Source: Bdellovibrionales bacterium (GTDB lineage Bacteria; Myxococcota; XYA12-FULL-58-9; SYDY01). Taken from it: 64,000 nucleotides of DNA. Location of the stretch: contig SYDY01000027.1 of the NCBI GenBank assembly GCA_005801425.1, positions 1-64,000 on the forward strand, written 5' to 3'. A program made the position numbers and the translations under genes. The notes under the pieces are model-generated. The model made no database searches, was not told the origin of the DNA, and was given only the letters and a program-made list of their open reading frames with translations. This document shows, piece by piece, positions 7,362 through 17,576 of the stretch (within the stretch, counting starts at the first letter, position 1; every line of letters begins with the position of its first letter).

Positions 7362-9281
7362 ATGGAACCGGCAGATCGCCAGGGTACTGTGCTGACGGAA
7401 GGACTCGCTTATATGGCGGTGCTTCCCTATATTTTGCGGCGCGTAATGATTGTGGGCGCACATCTTGCGATTTGGTCCTGTGCATTGCTTGCTGCATTTG
7501 TTCTGCGATTTGAGTTTGTATTGGGGCCCGATCAGCGTACCCAACTGCTTATGGCTATGCCTATGATGCTTGCAGTACGCTTTGTGGTGACTGCATTGAT
7601 GGGCGGATTTCATGGGCTTTGGCGTTATACCAGCTTGCATGATCTGCTTCGTGTTGTCGGATGCACATGCGTGGCGTCTGTCGGATTTTATTTGGCGATG
7701 CAATGGTTTGGTCCCCATGATTTCCCACGGTCTATTTATTTGATCGATTGTCTTCTCGCGATTTCGTCGGTGGTGGGTTTGCGTTTATCGGTGCGTATGT
7801 TGCGCGAAATATCGGTGGGACTTCATCGCAATGATTCAGGTTCACGTATGCTGATGATTGGTGCGGGCAATGCGGCTGAGATGTTTCTGCGTGATTTGAA
7901 TATCAATCACCATGGTCGATTTCATGTGGTGGGCTTGCTTGATGATCATCCGTATAAACGTGGAGAAACGTTGCACGGCGTGCGTGTTCTTGGGCGCATC
8001 GCAGATCTTACCCGTATTGTCGAAAATCATACGATTGATGAAATTGTGTTGGCGATACCATCGCTTGGTGCCCATGAATTTCGTGCATTGTATGCAAAAT
8101 GTCGCGCGACAGGGCTTCCGGTGCGGACACTTCCAAGTTCCTTACGGATCACCCACGGTCCGATGACCTTTCGTGAACTTCAACCGGTGAGTCTCGAAGA
8201 TTTATTGCGCAGGGAACCAGTGCAACTTGATGATGTGTTATTGCGCGGTATTTTTTCCGGTGCGCGTGTGATGGTGACAGGTGCTGGGGGAAGCATTGGT
8301 TCTGAGCTGTGCAGGCAAGTGATGCGATTTTCACCCAAACGTCTTATTCTTGTGGAACAAGCCGAAGGTGCATTGTTTCAAATAGAGCAAGAACTTTTAA
8401 GAAGCCATCCATCATCCATGCTCACGCCGGCAGTATGCAATGTGGCTGATACATCGCGTTTGCAGCAGGTCATGCGCGATGAGGCTCCGAGCATTGTGTT
8501 GCATGCGGCTGCACACAAGCATGTTCCGTTGATGGAAGCACATCCTGGCGAAGCGGTGAAAAACAATCTTTTGGGAACTCACAAATTGCTTTCGTGTTGT
8601 GAAGCGATGGGTGTTGAACGGTTTGTTTTGGTGTCCACCGATAAAGCGGTGAATCCATCATCGGTGATGGGTGCAACGAAACGTGGTGCCGAACTTGTGA
8701 TGCAAGCATTTGCAGGCCGAAGCCATATGAATGTATGCGCTGTGCGTTTTGGCAATGTATTGGGTTCTGCCGGAAGTGTCGTTCCCATTTTCCAAGAACA
8801 AATTAAACGCGGTGGACCTGTGACCATCACCGATCCTGAGATGACACGATATTTCATGACAATCCCCGAAGCGTCACAGTTGATTTTACAAGCAGGTGTG
8901 CTGGGCTCGGGCGGCGAAATTTTTATTCTCGATATGGGTGAACCGGTTCGTATTATGGATCTCGCACGTGATCTCATCGAATTGTCGGGTTTTGTACTTG
9001 GGCGCGATATCGACATCAAATTTACGGGCCTACGGCCTGGCGAAAAATTATTTGAAGAGCTTGCTCTTGATCATGAAGATCTTCATGCAACATCGCATCT
9101 TAAAATCATGATGGCGCGAAAAACGAAAATCAACGCCGATTTGATAGATGTTTCATTGGCTGATCTGGCATTTGCGGCATCCACGGGCGATCACGATGAA
9201 ATTCGTCAAGCACTTGCTCGACTGGTGCCTGAATGCACATGGAGCCGCGCTCGCGCGCGACATGTGATGCCTGCGGCGTAA
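7362..9281 (+). CDS. Nucleotide-sugar 4,6-dehydratase, CapD/WbpM/PglF type
   Basis: A 639-residue membrane enzyme for nucleotide-sugar modification in polysaccharide or protein glycosylation. Seen: about four N-terminal membrane helices (to about residue 140), a first Rossmann segment (RMLMIGAGNAAEMFLRDL), then the dehydratase domain from about residue 300 with MVTGAGGSIGSELCRQV for NAD(P) and STDKAVNPSSVMGATKRGAE, where this subfamily has its catalytic Met-Lys pair. Length and two-part layout match WbpM/CapD, which act on UDP-GlcNAc. A GGAGGG site precedes the ATG. No glycosyltransferase cluster follows, so its pathway cannot be read from context. Confidence 0.93.
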   Translation: MEPADRQGTVLTEGLAYMAVLPYILRRVMIVGAHLAIWSCALLAAFVLRFEFVLGPDQRTQLLMAMPMMLAVRFVVTALMGGFHGLWRYTSLHDLLRVVGCTCVASVGFYLAMQWFGPHDFPRSIYLIDCLLAISSVVGLRLSVRMLREISVGLHRNDSGSRMLMIGAGNAAEMFLRDLNINHHGRFHVVGLLDDHPYKRGETLHGVRVLGRIADLTRIVENHTIDEIVLAIPSLGAHEFRALYAKCRATGLPVRTLPSSLRITHGPMTFRELQPVSLEDLLRREPVQLDDVLLRGIFSGARVMVTGAGGSIGSELCRQVMRFSPKRLILVEQAEGALFQIEQELLRSHPSSMLTPAVCNVADTSRLQQVMRDEAPSIVLHAAAHKHVPLMEAHPGEAVKNNLLGTHKLLSCCEAMGVERFVLVSTDKAVNPSSVMGATKRGAELVMQAFAGRSHMNVCAVRFGNVLGSAGSVVPIFQEQIKRGGPVTITDPEMTRYFMTIPEASQLILQAGVLGSGGEIFILDMGEPVRIMDLARDLIELSGFVLGRDIDIKFTGLRPGEKLFEELALDHEDLHATSHLKIMMARKTKINADLIDVSLADLAFAASTGDHDEIRQALARLVPECTWSRARARHVMPAA

Positions 9282-9347
9282 TACGGTGCTGTCGCATATT
9301 TTCGCACATTCTTATGGGTCGAAATGGCTGGTATTGTCACACCTGAT

Positions 9348-10247
9348 ATGTCAATCATAGAATTTCATTCAGCGCAGAGCTTGAGACCAACGGTATCACT
9401 GCGTGTTGCAGAGCCAATGTTCATTGCACAGTCATTGATGGATATATATCTGCCCTCGGAACTGCAGATAAATCTCAAAAAAATACCCCTTGTGTCTCCT
9501 GCAGATCATGGGTCGTTGTGCTGGAAATTTAAGATCAAATGGGCTGATTGTACCGATGAAAATAACGTGATTGTTTTTTTTAGCGTTAAAAAAGATGAGC
9601 AAGGAAATACAGACGCGATCAATTTTAATATCAATTTTTCACATGGAAAATATGACCGTGGCAGTGTCATACGCGACATAGAATTTAATCATGACAATGA
9701 TCTGGTTCGATTTTCTCGCGAACTTACGCTGATCCCTGAGGGCCAGCGTGGTCATGGATATGGAACGCGCCTCTTGCAGGGTGAAATACAATGGGTGCGA
9801 GTTTATAGTAAGAATTTGGATAGTTCTATTACGGGTTTCTCGATGCGCATGCCCTCCGTTGATAAACCACCGGGGCAGTTTGCCTGGCGCAAATCATTTG
9901 ATTTTAAAAATGAATCGTCAAAATGTAATATTCAACGCCATTACCATAGATGGCTCACAGAAAATATGCCGGTATGGGAAGACGCTACCAAGTTGTCGGA
10001 AGCTTCACTTCGTGAAGCTTTGCCCAAAACGATAGAGCATCCATGGACTTTGGATGGATGTGTATTACCCTGTCCATTCGATCAGTATGTGAGCACGTTG
10101 GCCCAAGGCGAGGGCTATCCTGGTAGGGACATTTTTGCATGGGCATTTTGGAATGCTGACGCTCGAAATGCTACTTCTGCTGAATACTTGGATTTGACGT
10201 GGTATGGCATTCGCTATGTCAATCAACCGTGGCATGGCCCATTATAA
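9348..10247 (+). CDS. Unknown tandem-family protein, copy 1 (GNAT-like motif)
   Basis: I do not recognise this 299-residue family. Four copies lie head to tail here. Shared landmarks, in order: AQSLMDIYLP near residue 30; a WKFKIKW strand; ELTLIPEGQRGHGYGTRLL, whose Q/RxxGxG pattern resembles the acetyl-CoA loop of GNAT acyltransferases, followed by a GEIQWVR helix; PPGQFAWRKSFDF; HPWTLDGCVLP; EGYPGRDIFAWAFWNAD; and a terminal YVNQPWHGP. There is no signal peptide or membrane helix. The start is set by alignment with the other copies; an ATG at 9324 is in frame. The function is unknown, and an acyltransferase fold is only suggested by one motif. Confidence 0.7.
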   Translation: MSIIEFHSAQSLRPTVSLRVAEPMFIAQSLMDIYLPSELQINLKKIPLVSPADHGSLCWKFKIKWADCTDENNVIVFFSVKKDEQGNTDAINFNINFSHGKYDRGSVIRDIEFNHDNDLVRFSRELTLIPEGQRGHGYGTRLLQGEIQWVRVYSKNLDSSITGFSMRMPSVDKPPGQFAWRKSFDFKNESSKCNIQRHYHRWLTENMPVWEDATKLSEASLREALPKTIEHPWTLDGCVLPCPFDQYVSTLAQGEGYPGRDIFAWAFWNADARNATSAEYLDLTWYGIRYVNQPWHGPL

Positions 10248-10265
10248 AATAATGAGAGAAAGATC

Positions 10266-11153
10266 ATGGCCTCAATACAATTGAATGATTCGCACCATAC
10301 GAAGCAAATAACGCTACTGCATTATGAAGAACCGGCTTCTTTGGCCCAGTCTTTGCTCGATATTTATTTGCCTCCGGGAAGCCGTGTGCAGCTTCCACAT
10401 TTTGGAAGTGAAGGTGAAGAGCTGGATGGTCCAGCTCTTCATATGTGGAATGAAAAATTCCAATGGCCGGGGGACAAGGAAAAAACGCGGGTTGATGTTA
10501 GCTTGCAAAGCGTCGAGACTGGATCGGCGCGATACCTGATTGTTGGGATCCAAGCCACGTCGCTTGATGGCGGTCTTTTTGACATTGTTCGGCATCTCGA
10601 ATGCCGCTTGGATGGTTCACTTGATTTTCGTCGTGAAAGAACACTTCTCCCGGAGAGCTTACGTGGCAATGGCTATGGTACGGGATTGATTGAACGGGAA
10701 ATGACCTGGGTGAGGGAGCGGAGCAGGTATCCAGAAAGTACCATTTCTATTCTGGCAACGCGTTTAGGAAATCCACCCGGACAATTTGTGTGGAGAAAAT
10801 TTTTTGACTTTGCAAACGAGGATACCCAATCGTTTATTTCTGGAAAATACAGTGCTTGGGTCGACAGCAATGTTGCGAAATGGGCCTATGCAGCCAAGGT
10901 ACCTGAAGCCGACTTACGCGAAATTCTACCTGCGACCATGGAGCATCCTTGGTCTTTGGATCAATGTGAGCTTCCACCCCTCTTGATGTCGCATTTCAAA
11001 AAGAAGGCAGAAAAGGAAGGCTATCGTGGCAATGCACTTGTTGCCTGGTATTTTTGGAATAGCGATGGCCTTTCAGGAGGTCATACGGATAGCAAGGGAC
11101 TGGGCTGGGAAGGGATCCGGGTTGTGAACAAATCATGGCATGGTCCTCAATAG
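10266..11153 (+). CDS. Unknown tandem-family protein, copy 2
   Basis: This 295-residue protein starts 18 bases after copy 1. It keeps all family landmarks: AQSLLDIYLPPGS near residue 30, LLPESLRGNGYGTGLIEREMTWVR in the middle, [43 protein letters not shown] and a final VNKSWHGP. The region between the N-terminal motif and the GYG motif differs most among copies, in length and sequence, while the C-terminal third is best conserved. That would fit a conserved core with a variable recognition segment, but this is conjecture. The short gaps between copies and single orientation suggest one transcript. Confidence 0.7.
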   Translation: MASIQLNDSHHTKQITLLHYEEPASLAQSLLDIYLPPGSRVQLPHFGSEGEELDGPALHMWNEKFQWPGDKEKTRVDVSLQSVETGSARYLIVGIQATSLDGGLFDIVRHLECRLDGSLDFRRERTLLPESLRGNGYGTGLIEREMTWVRERSRYPESTISILATRLGNPPGQFVWRKFFDFANEDTQSFISGKYSAWVDSNVAKWAYAAKVPEADLREILPATMEHPWSLDQCELPPLLMSHFKKKAEKEGYRGNALVAWYFWNSDGLSGGHTDSKGLGWEGIRVVNKSWHGPQ

Positions 11154-11168
11154 AATGGATAAAATAAT

Positions 11169-12020
11169 ATGGCAGCAATCGATTTTCATCCTCAACAGGT
11201 GCTCAACATCGCGTATGGGCAAAACGTAAATCCAGTGACATTGGTCCACTCGTTGGTTGATCTCTATGTTCCGGCAGGGCAATCAGTGGCATTGCGTGCC
11301 GTGTCGCACCCGCCCCATATCTTGGGCGCCTGGAAATTTAGGATGCAATGGCCCCATGACGATGTTGCATATGAATATAGCGCGGACTTGATACAAAATG
11401 ATTCAACGTTTAATTTTTTTATTGAGGGACACGATTTTGATGTGATTAGAAAGATTGATTTTTGTTCGGGGGGTGAAATCAATTTTTACCGTGATATTAC
11501 AGAATATCCTTCCGATCAGCGTGGCCATGGTTATGGTCGCGAAGCATTGTATCGAGAAATAGACTGGGTGCGTTCGCGAAGTACGCATCCAGACAGTCGG
11601 ATATCAACCCATGCTGGCAATATAGGTACAAAACCATCGGGACAATTTGTTTGGCGCACGATGTTTGAATTTGATGTTAAATCGTGTGCGAGAATTTCTG
11701 AGATATACACCGCTTGGAAAGAAACAAATATTAAAGCTTGGGCTATTGCAACAGGATGCAGTGAAAGCATTTTGCGACAATCTTTGCCTGCGACCATGGT
11801 GCAACCATGGTCGTTGGATGATTGTGTCCTGCCCGAAAATTTTTCGAAATATTTAAAGACACATGCCCAATCGGAAGGCTACCCGGGAAGAGCAACACTT
11901 GCTTGGGCGTTTTGGAATAGCGACTTACGCGATCAAGATCCCAAAGATAAAAAACTATTGAGCTGGGATGGTTGTCGCTATGTGAATCGACCGTGGAACG
12001 GTCCTGAATCGAAAGCATGA
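11169..12020 (+). CDS. Unknown tandem-family protein, copy 3
   Basis: A 283-residue member, 15 bases after copy 2. Landmarks are VHSLVDLYVPAGQ, DITEYPSDQRGHGYGREALYREIDWVRSRS, PSGQFVWRTMFEF (Ser in place of the first Pro), [30 protein letters not shown] and YVNRPWNGP. The N-terminal variable segment is shorter than in copies 1 and 2. The His in RGHGYG is shared with copy 1, but copies 2 and 4 have Asn and Gln there, so that position is probably not catalytic. No known domain is recognised outside the GNAT-like loop. Confidence 0.7.
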   Translation: MAAIDFHPQQVLNIAYGQNVNPVTLVHSLVDLYVPAGQSVALRAVSHPPHILGAWKFRMQWPHDDVAYEYSADLIQNDSTFNFFIEGHDFDVIRKIDFCSGGEINFYRDITEYPSDQRGHGYGREALYREIDWVRSRSTHPDSRISTHAGNIGTKPSGQFVWRTMFEFDVKSCARISEIYTAWKETNIKAWAIATGCSESILRQSLPATMVQPWSLDDCVLPENFSKYLKTHAQSEGYPGRATLAWAFWNSDLRDQDPKDKKLLSWDGCRYVNRPWNGPESKA

Positions 12021-12066
12021 TTCTCCACTTTTTGTTATAGAATGATGGAATATAAAGGATACATTG

Positions 12067-12927
12067 ATGGCAGCGATAGAATTACACCGGCGAAATCCTG
12101 TGAATATTATCGCATTGGCAGAATCGAAACCGACAGATTTTGCACAATCGTTGCTAGACCTTTATTTGCCTGCAAGAACCCGTGTGGATCTGAGTGCATA
12201 CGAATCGAAAGAAGCATTAAAGCAAACTCATCTGGGATGTTGGAATTTTACGTTTCAATGGCGCGATGGATCTCCAAGGCAAATGGGCAGTGTGGAAATC
12301 AAGTCGCTTGGAAACAAGATTACTTTTTCTGTTGAAGCCGAGGGCTTTGACATTCTCCGAGATATTTATCAGCTCTCAGATGGCTCAGTGGAGTTCCATA
12401 TTGAGATGACGCAATATCCTCAAGAGGAGCGTGGTCAAGGCTATGGCCAACAATTGCGGGTCAATGAAATACAATGGGTTTGTTTGCAGAGTAAACATCC
12501 CGATAGTGCCATTTACAGCCAATCAGTACGTTTTAAGTATGCAGAAGCGCCTCCAGGTCAATTTGTATGGCGAAAATCACTGGAGTTTGATGGAGGTGCG
12601 AAGCATAGAATCTCGGGATTTTATAAAAAGTGGGTGACAAGAAATATGGAACGATGGTCGTATGCGACCCATATTTCAGAGCGTAAAATTCGCAGCATTT
12701 TACCCAAAGAAATGCAGCATCCATGGTCACTGGATGGATGTGTTCTTCCTGGTTCCTTGGGTAGGCATTTAAAGAAGATGGCAGAATTGGAAGGCTATCC
12801 TGGCAAAGACGTTCTTGCATGGGCGTTTTGGAACAGTGATGTTCGCAAAGGTGATCCACTTTGTGGCAAGGTGCTGGGTTGGTCAGGCATTCGATATGTC
12901 AATCGACCGTGGAACGGTCCTATTTAG
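12067..12927 (+). CDS. Unknown tandem-family protein, copy 4
   Basis: A 286-residue member, 46 bases after copy 3. An AAAGGA ribosome site seven bases before the ATG supports this start; a TTG one codon upstream is less likely. Landmarks are [86 protein letters not shown] and YVNRPWNGP. Its stop overlaps the stop of the convergent ahcY gene by four bases, so no terminator separates the two. The array has no obvious regulator, transporter or toxin partner beside it. Confidence 0.7.
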   Translation: MAAIELHRRNPVNIIALAESKPTDFAQSLLDLYLPARTRVDLSAYESKEALKQTHLGCWNFTFQWRDGSPRQMGSVEIKSLGNKITFSVEAEGFDILRDIYQLSDGSVEFHIEMTQYPQEERGQGYGQQLRVNEIQWVCLQSKHPDSAIYSQSVRFKYAEAPPGQFVWRKSLEFDGGAKHRISGFYKKWVTRNMERWSYATHISERKIRSILPKEMQHPWSLDGCVLPGSLGRHLKKMAELEGYPGKDVLAWAFWNSDVRKGDPLCGKVLGWSGIRYVNRPWNGPI

Positions 12928-14438
12928 TACCGATATTGATCTGACTTGAACGGTCCTGTTGGACTGATACCAATGTAATCGGCTTGGGCTGTGGTCAGTG
13001 TTGTGAGATGTGCACCAAAGCGATCGAGATGCAAACGTGCAACCATTTCATCCAAGGCTTTTGGCAGTGTGGTGACTGTCTTACCATACTTTTCAGCATT
13101 GAGATGCAGATCAAGCTGGGCCAACACCTGATTGGTAAATGACGTGGACATCACAAAACTTGGATGTCCTGTGGCACAACCAAGATTCACCAAACGACCT
13201 TCAGCCAATAGGATCACGCTGTGGCCGTCAGGAAAGCGCCATTCGTGCACTTGGGGTTTGATTTCAATTTTTTCAACTTCTTTTCGGCGTCGTAGTGCTT
13301 CAAGGCCAGCCATATCGATTTCGTTATCGAAATGTCCGATGTTGCATACAATCGCACCGTGGCGCATGCGTGCCATGTGATTGGCGGAAATGATATCAAA
13401 GTTGCCTGTGGCGGTGACGTAGATATCGAAATTTTGTTCAATGGCATCGTCGATGGTGATGACATCAAGACCTTGCATGCATGCTTGCAAGGCACAAATA
13501 GGGTCGATTTCCGCAATGGCGACACGCGCTGCTTGACCGCGCAAGGATTGCACGCAGCCTTTGCCCACATCACCGAAGCCTGCGACCAAAATGCGCTTGC
13601 CTGCGAGCATGACGTCGGTTGCACGCATGATGGCATCAACCAATGAATGCCGGCAGCCATACAAATTATCGAATTTGCTCTTGGTCACCGAGTCGTTGAC
13701 GTTGATGGCAGGAAAGAGCAACGTTTTGGCTTTTTGACGCTCATACAAACGCAACACACCGGTGGTGGTTTCTTCGGACACACCACGAATGCTTTGAGCG
13801 TAGGGTTTCCAATAGCCTGGTGCAAGGGATTGCATGTCGCGAAGCAGTGTAAGGATGATGCCTTCTTCTTCGGAGCTTGCGCCATCGACATTAGGAACGC
13901 GTCCATCACGTTCGTGCTCAAAGCCTTGGTGGATCAACAAGGTGGCATCGCCACCATCGTCTACAAGCAACGTGGGCGATTGATTGCCAGGAAAACGAAG
14001 TGCCTGCAAAGTGCACCACCAATACTCGGCAAGTGTTTCACCTTTCCAAGCAAACACCGCGACACCTTTGGGATTCGTTGCTGTTCCCGTAGGGCCTGCA
14101 ACCACGGCGGCGGCGGCGTGATCTTGGGTTGAGAAAATATTGCATGAGCACCAGCGGACTTCTGCACCCAAATCCACAAGCGTTTCAATTAAAACCGCAG
14201 TTTGAATGGTCATGTGCAAAGAACCCATGATGCGTGCGCCACGCAGGGGATTTTTGCCTTTGTATTGTGCACGCAAAGCCATAAGGCCGGGCATCTCTTC
14301 TTCGGCAAGCTCAATTTCCTTGCGACCAAAACGAACGGCTTCAGGGGTCATGGTCGCAACGCGATACGGTGCATCTTCCATGAGAGATTCTTGGGTATCG
14401 AGAAATGTAAATTCTTGGACTTTTTTGGCTGCTAACAT
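12924..14438 (-). CDS. ahcY: S-adenosylhomocysteine hydrolase
   Basis: A 504-residue NAD-dependent enzyme that splits S-adenosylhomocysteine into adenosine and homocysteine in the activated methyl cycle. Seen: [25 protein letters not shown] with [13 protein letters not shown] at the substrate site, the NAD loop [11 protein letters not shown], and the C-terminal cofactor-contacting region ending in KSDQYRY, close to the family's usual KPDHYRY. The start at 14438 is chosen from the AAGGA site; a longer frame to 14576 would run into valS and has no homologous look. The gene follows valS by 86 bp, a gap holding a GC-rich hairpin cluster. Confidence 0.95.
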   Translation of the reverse strand: MLAAKKVQEFTFLDTQESLMEDAPYRVATMTPEAVRFGRKEIELAEEEMPGLMALRAQYKGKNPLRGARIMGSLHMTIQTAVLIETLVDLGAEVRWCSCNIFSTQDHAAAAVVAGPTGTATNPKGVAVFAWKGETLAEYWWCTLQALRFPGNQSPTLLVDDGGDATLLIHQGFEHERDGRVPNVDGASSEEEGIILTLLRDMQSLAPGYWKPYAQSIRGVSEETTTGVLRLYERQKAKTLLFPAINVNDSVTKSKFDNLYGCRHSLVDAIMRATDVMLAGKRILVAGFGDVGKGCVQSLRGQAARVAIAEIDPICALQACMQGLDVITIDDAIEQNFDIYVTATGNFDIISANHMARMRHGAIVCNIGHFDNEIDMAGLEALRRRKEVEKIEIKPQVHEWRFPDGHSVILLAEGRLVNLGCATGHPSFVMSTSFTNQVLAQLDLHLNAEKYGKTVTTLPKALDEMVARLHLDRFGAHLTTLTTAQADYIGISPTGPFKSDQYRY

Positions 14439-14460
14439 TTTTTTGTCCTTGGCTGTACCC

Positions 14461-14512
14461 CCACCGCTCGCTTTGCGAGCAACTCCCCCTCGCTGACGCG
14501 AAGTGGAGTGCG
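14461..14512. repeat. GC-rich hairpin cluster between valS and ahcY
   Basis: A perfect small hairpin (GCTCGC, loop TTT, GCGAGC at 14466-14480) is followed by a second, looser GC-rich inverted stretch (CCCCCTCGCTGACGCGAAGTGGAG). This looks like a REP-type repeat unrelated to the GTAGGGG family found elsewhere in the window. It could weaken read-through between valS and ahcY. No T-run follows, so it is not called a terminator. Confidence 0.45.
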
Positions 14513-14524
14513 TGAGGATGGAAA

Positions 14525-17182
14525 TTAAGCAATACGATCCAATGCACGGGTCAGTTGTTGCATACGTTCGACACACGCCGCAATTTGTGCATTTTTTTCT
14601 GCAACGATCTCTTCGGGTGCACGGGCCACAAAATCGGCGTTACTAAGCTGCTTGTCAATTTTTTCGTGGTCCTTTTGTACTTTGACCAATTCTTTGCGCA
14701 ACCGATCGGATTCAGCGGCGAAATCCACAAGGCCTTCAAGAGGGACACGCACTTCCGCGTGAGGAAGCACTTCGGTGGCGGTGCGCTTGGGCAAACTGAG
14801 ATCGGATGTCAGTGGATTGAGCGATGCTTTGCCCAAGGCTTCAATGGCACTCTGATGTATTTTCAAGAGGGAAAATACGGCATCGTTGGTTTGTATGTAG
14901 GCGTTTACTTTATCTTTTGGGGATACTGTAAACTCCGCACGAATGCGGCGAATAGCCGTAATCACGCTTTTGACGCATTCGATGTTTTCATACTCTTTGG
15001 TATTTTGCACAAGGCGCGGTTCAGGATAGCGCGCTTGCATCACCGAGCCTTCGGTATTGGGAAGTGTTTGCCAGATCTCCTCGCTTAAAAACGGCATGAC
15101 CGGATGCATCATGCGAGCAAGAGAATCAAAGATCTCAAGCAAGGTTTGTTGGACCAGCGATTTGTTGGCGCCGGAGGTTTCGCCATAGAGCGATGTTTTG
15201 GCAAGCTCTAAATACCAGTCGCAAAAGTCATCCCAAATGAATGCATACAGGGCCGAAGCGGCATCGTTAAATCGGTACGTCTCAAATGCGGCGCGCATGG
15301 CGACGATGGTGTGATCACGTTTCGATAAGATCCATTCGCGATAGGCAGCGGTTTCGGCATCCACCACACCATCATTTGCATCGGCGCGCTCTGCGGTGTT
15401 TTGCAATGAAAAACGAAATGCCTGCCAGATCTTGTTGCAAAATTTGCTGTAACCCTCGGCACGGCTTTCATCCCAGCGTACGTCACGGCCTTGGCCTGCA
15501 AAGGCTATCATCGTGAAGCGAAATGCATCGCAACCGTATTTTTCGATCATCACCAAAGGATCGACCACGTTCCCTTTGGTTTTGGACATTTTTTCGCCCT
15601 TGGCATCGCGAATAAGCGCATGAATGTACACATCCGCAAAAGGCACATGGCCCATGAAGTGGATGCCAAACATCATCATGCGCGCAACCCAGAAAAAGAT
15701 GATGTCAAAGCCTGTGGTGAGCACCGCGGTGGGGTACCAACGTTTGAGGTCCGGTGTTTTCGCAGGCCATCCCATGGTTGAAAATGCCCAAAGGGCCGAG
15801 CTGAACCAGGTATCGAGAATATCGGGATCGCGTGTGATGTTTGTGCTGCTGCAACCTGGGCATGCGGTAGGATCTTCGCGGGTAACAATTTCTTGCTGGC
15901 AATTCTGACAATACCACGCAGGAATTTGGTGGCCCCACCAAAGCTGACGCGAGACGCACCAATCTTTGATATTGCGGAGCCACGCATAATACGTATTTTC
16001 CCAGTGGGATGGCACAAATTTTGTGGTTCCGTTTTCGACGGCTGCAAGGGCAGGGCCTGCGAGGGCCCGTGCATTCACGTACCATTGTTTGGAGATCATG
16101 GGTTCTGCGATGGTATTGGAACGCTCGGATCGACCCACATTCATCATGTGATCTTGGCTGCCACGATCAAGGCCCAATTCTGCGATGGCTTCTTTGACCG
16201 CAATGCGTGCTTTTTCTCGCGTAAGGCCTTCAAAGCGGCCTCCCACGGCATTGACTGTCGCATCGGGGTTGAACATATTGATCAAGGGCAAGTGGTGGCG
16301 TTTGGCCACCTCAAAGTCGTTGAAATCATGGGCAGGGGTTAGTTTGACAGCGCCTGTTCCAAATGCAGGATCGACCAAAATTGCATCGGCGATGATGGGA
16401 ATTTCACGTCCGTTCAGCGGATGTGTCACCGTTTTTCCGATGAATATTTTGTAACGTAAATCATCAGGATGCACAGCAATGCCGGTATCGGCCAGCATGG
16501 TTTCGGGTCTGGTGGTTGCAACGACGATTTCTTTGATATCATCGGTGGGGTTCGTGAGTGGGTATGCAAAGCTCCAGAGCTCACCTTTTACATTTTCTTC
16601 GTGCAATACTTCGAGGTCGGACAAGACCGTTTGGGCCACAGGGTCCCAATTGACAAGGCGTTCTGCGCGGTAGAGCAATCCTTCTTCGTACAAGCGCACA
16701 AACACTTCGCGTACTGCGGCCGAAAGACCTTCATCCATGGTGAAGCGCTGGCGCGACCAATCGCAACTGACACCCAGCGTACGCAACTGACCGATGATGT
16801 TGCTTTCGGCTTCGTTTTTAAATGCCCAAGCGCGCTTTAAAAATTCTTCTCGGCCCAAATCAAATCGGTTGGTGCCTTCTTCGCGAAATTTTCGTTCAAG
16901 GACCCAGTGAACCGCGATGCTGGCATGATCGCATCCGGGGATCCAAACGACATTTTTACCAATCATACGATGGTAGCGCGCCATGGTATCTTGGAGCGTG
17001 TTGTTGAGCGCATGACCCATATGCAAGGAGCCCGTGACGTTGGGCGGGGGGATCACCATGCTGAACGATTCACCGGGTGCCTCGGGGTTGCCTTTGAAGA
17101 AACCTTGTGCTTCCCAGTGGTTGTAATAGCGTTTGCGTGCGGCCTCGGCGTCGTAATGCTTGGGTGTTTCGGCTGCGCTCAT
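14525..17182 (-). CDS. valS: Valyl-tRNA synthetase
   Basis: An 885-residue class I synthetase. Seen: the [15 protein letters not shown] form of HIGH near residue 50, the editing domain with [19 protein letters not shown], the zinc-type Cys cluster CQNCQQEI...CPGCSS, the KMSKTKGN signature near residue 545, the anticodon-binding helices and the C-terminal coiled-coil arm typical of ValRS. The start at 17182 has CGGAG upstream; an in-frame ATG at 17212 would add ten residues. The region upstream holds a cluster of palindromic repeats. Confidence 0.97.
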   Translation of the reverse strand: MSAAETPKHYDAEAARKRYYNHWEAQGFFKGNPEAPGESFSMVIPPPNVTGSLHMGHALNNTLQDTMARYHRMIGKNVVWIPGCDHASIAVHWVLERKFREEGTNRFDLGREEFLKRAWAFKNEAESNIIGQLRTLGVSCDWSRQRFTMDEGLSAAVREVFVRLYEEGLLYRAERLVNWDPVAQTVLSDLEVLHEENVKGELWSFAYPLTNPTDDIKEIVVATTRPETMLADTGIAVHPDDLRYKIFIGKTVTHPLNGREIPIIADAILVDPAFGTGAVKLTPAHDFNDFEVAKRHHLPLINMFNPDATVNAVGGRFEGLTREKARIAVKEAIAELGLDRGSQDHMMNVGRSERSNTIAEPMISKQWYVNARALAGPALAAVENGTTKFVPSHWENTYYAWLRNIKDWCVSRQLWWGHQIPAWYCQNCQQEIVTREDPTACPGCSSTNITRDPDILDTWFSSALWAFSTMGWPAKTPDLKRWYPTAVLTTGFDIIFFWVARMMMFGIHFMGHVPFADVYIHALIRDAKGEKMSKTKGNVVDPLVMIEKYGCDAFRFTMIAFAGQGRDVRWDESRAEGYSKFCNKIWQAFRFSLQNTAERADANDGVVDAETAAYREWILSKRDHTIVAMRAAFETYRFNDAASALYAFIWDDFCDWYLELAKTSLYGETSGANKSLVQQTLLEIFDSLARMMHPVMPFLSEEIWQTLPNTEGSVMQARYPEPRLVQNTKEYENIECVKSVITAIRRIRAEFTVSPKDKVNAYIQTNDAVFSLLKIHQSAIEALGKASLNPLTSDLSLPKRTATEVLPHAEVRVPLEGLVDFAAESDRLRKELVKVQKDHEKIDKQLSNADFVARAPEEIVAEKNAQIAACVERMQQLTRALDRIA

Positions 17183-17351
17183 GGGTGCCATCTCCGTGAT
17201 CTGGGAAGGCATCGCTTAACGCGCTCCAGAATGGACGTCAACTCGGTGGCGTGAGAGATTATCTCTCTATCCCCGCGAAGCCCAGACAGCCCTTTGGGCC
17301 TAACAGGAAGTAGAGAAACTTGCGACGCAACGATACCACTTATTTTTCTTA

Positions 17352-17428
17352 TGTAGGGGCGCTTCGCGAAGCGCCCGTGCGGCCTTTGAATCAACGTTTT
17401 ATCGGGCGGTTCACGAACCGCCCCTACA
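17352..17428. repeat. GTAGGGG-family palindromic element (two-hairpin form)
   Basis: The element starts TGTAGGGGCGC and ends CGCCCCTACA, with one hairpin centred on TTCGCGAA, a short spacer (ending in TTTTATC) and a second hairpin centred on TTCACGAA. The 76 bp element at 38271-38346 is nearly the same along its full length, including the spacer, so these are copies of one mobile or amplified unit. It lies between valS and murB, touching neither gene. Confidence 0.85.
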
Positions 17429-17463
17429 AGAGAACACCTGCTCAATTCAAGTTTCTTAGGGAG

Positions 17464-17560
17464 GCGGGGATCCAGGTGCAGAACATCGGGGTTTCTGAAG
17501 GGATTACTAACTTGATGCGAGGCTGGGTCCCCGCCTTCGCGGGGATGACGTCTTCATTGA
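17464..17560. repeat. REP-like inverted repeat upstream of murB
   Basis: GGCGGGGATCCAG (from about 17464) pairs with CTGGGTCCCCGCC (17523-17535). The second arm is itself part of a tight hairpin, CCCCGC CTTC GCGGGG, followed by ATGACG. This is the common 'CCCCGCCTTCGCGGGGATGA' type of interspersed repeat seen in many Gram-negatives. It ends about 20 bases before the murB start and probably forms part of its leader. Confidence 0.6.
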
Positions 17561-17576
17561 TTCCGGTATTTTAAAT

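Noticed and set aside
14439-14576. Longer start for ahcY into the valS end
   Set aside because: It would include the GC hairpin cluster and valS antisense-free sequence with no family similarity; a good ribosome site precedes 14438.
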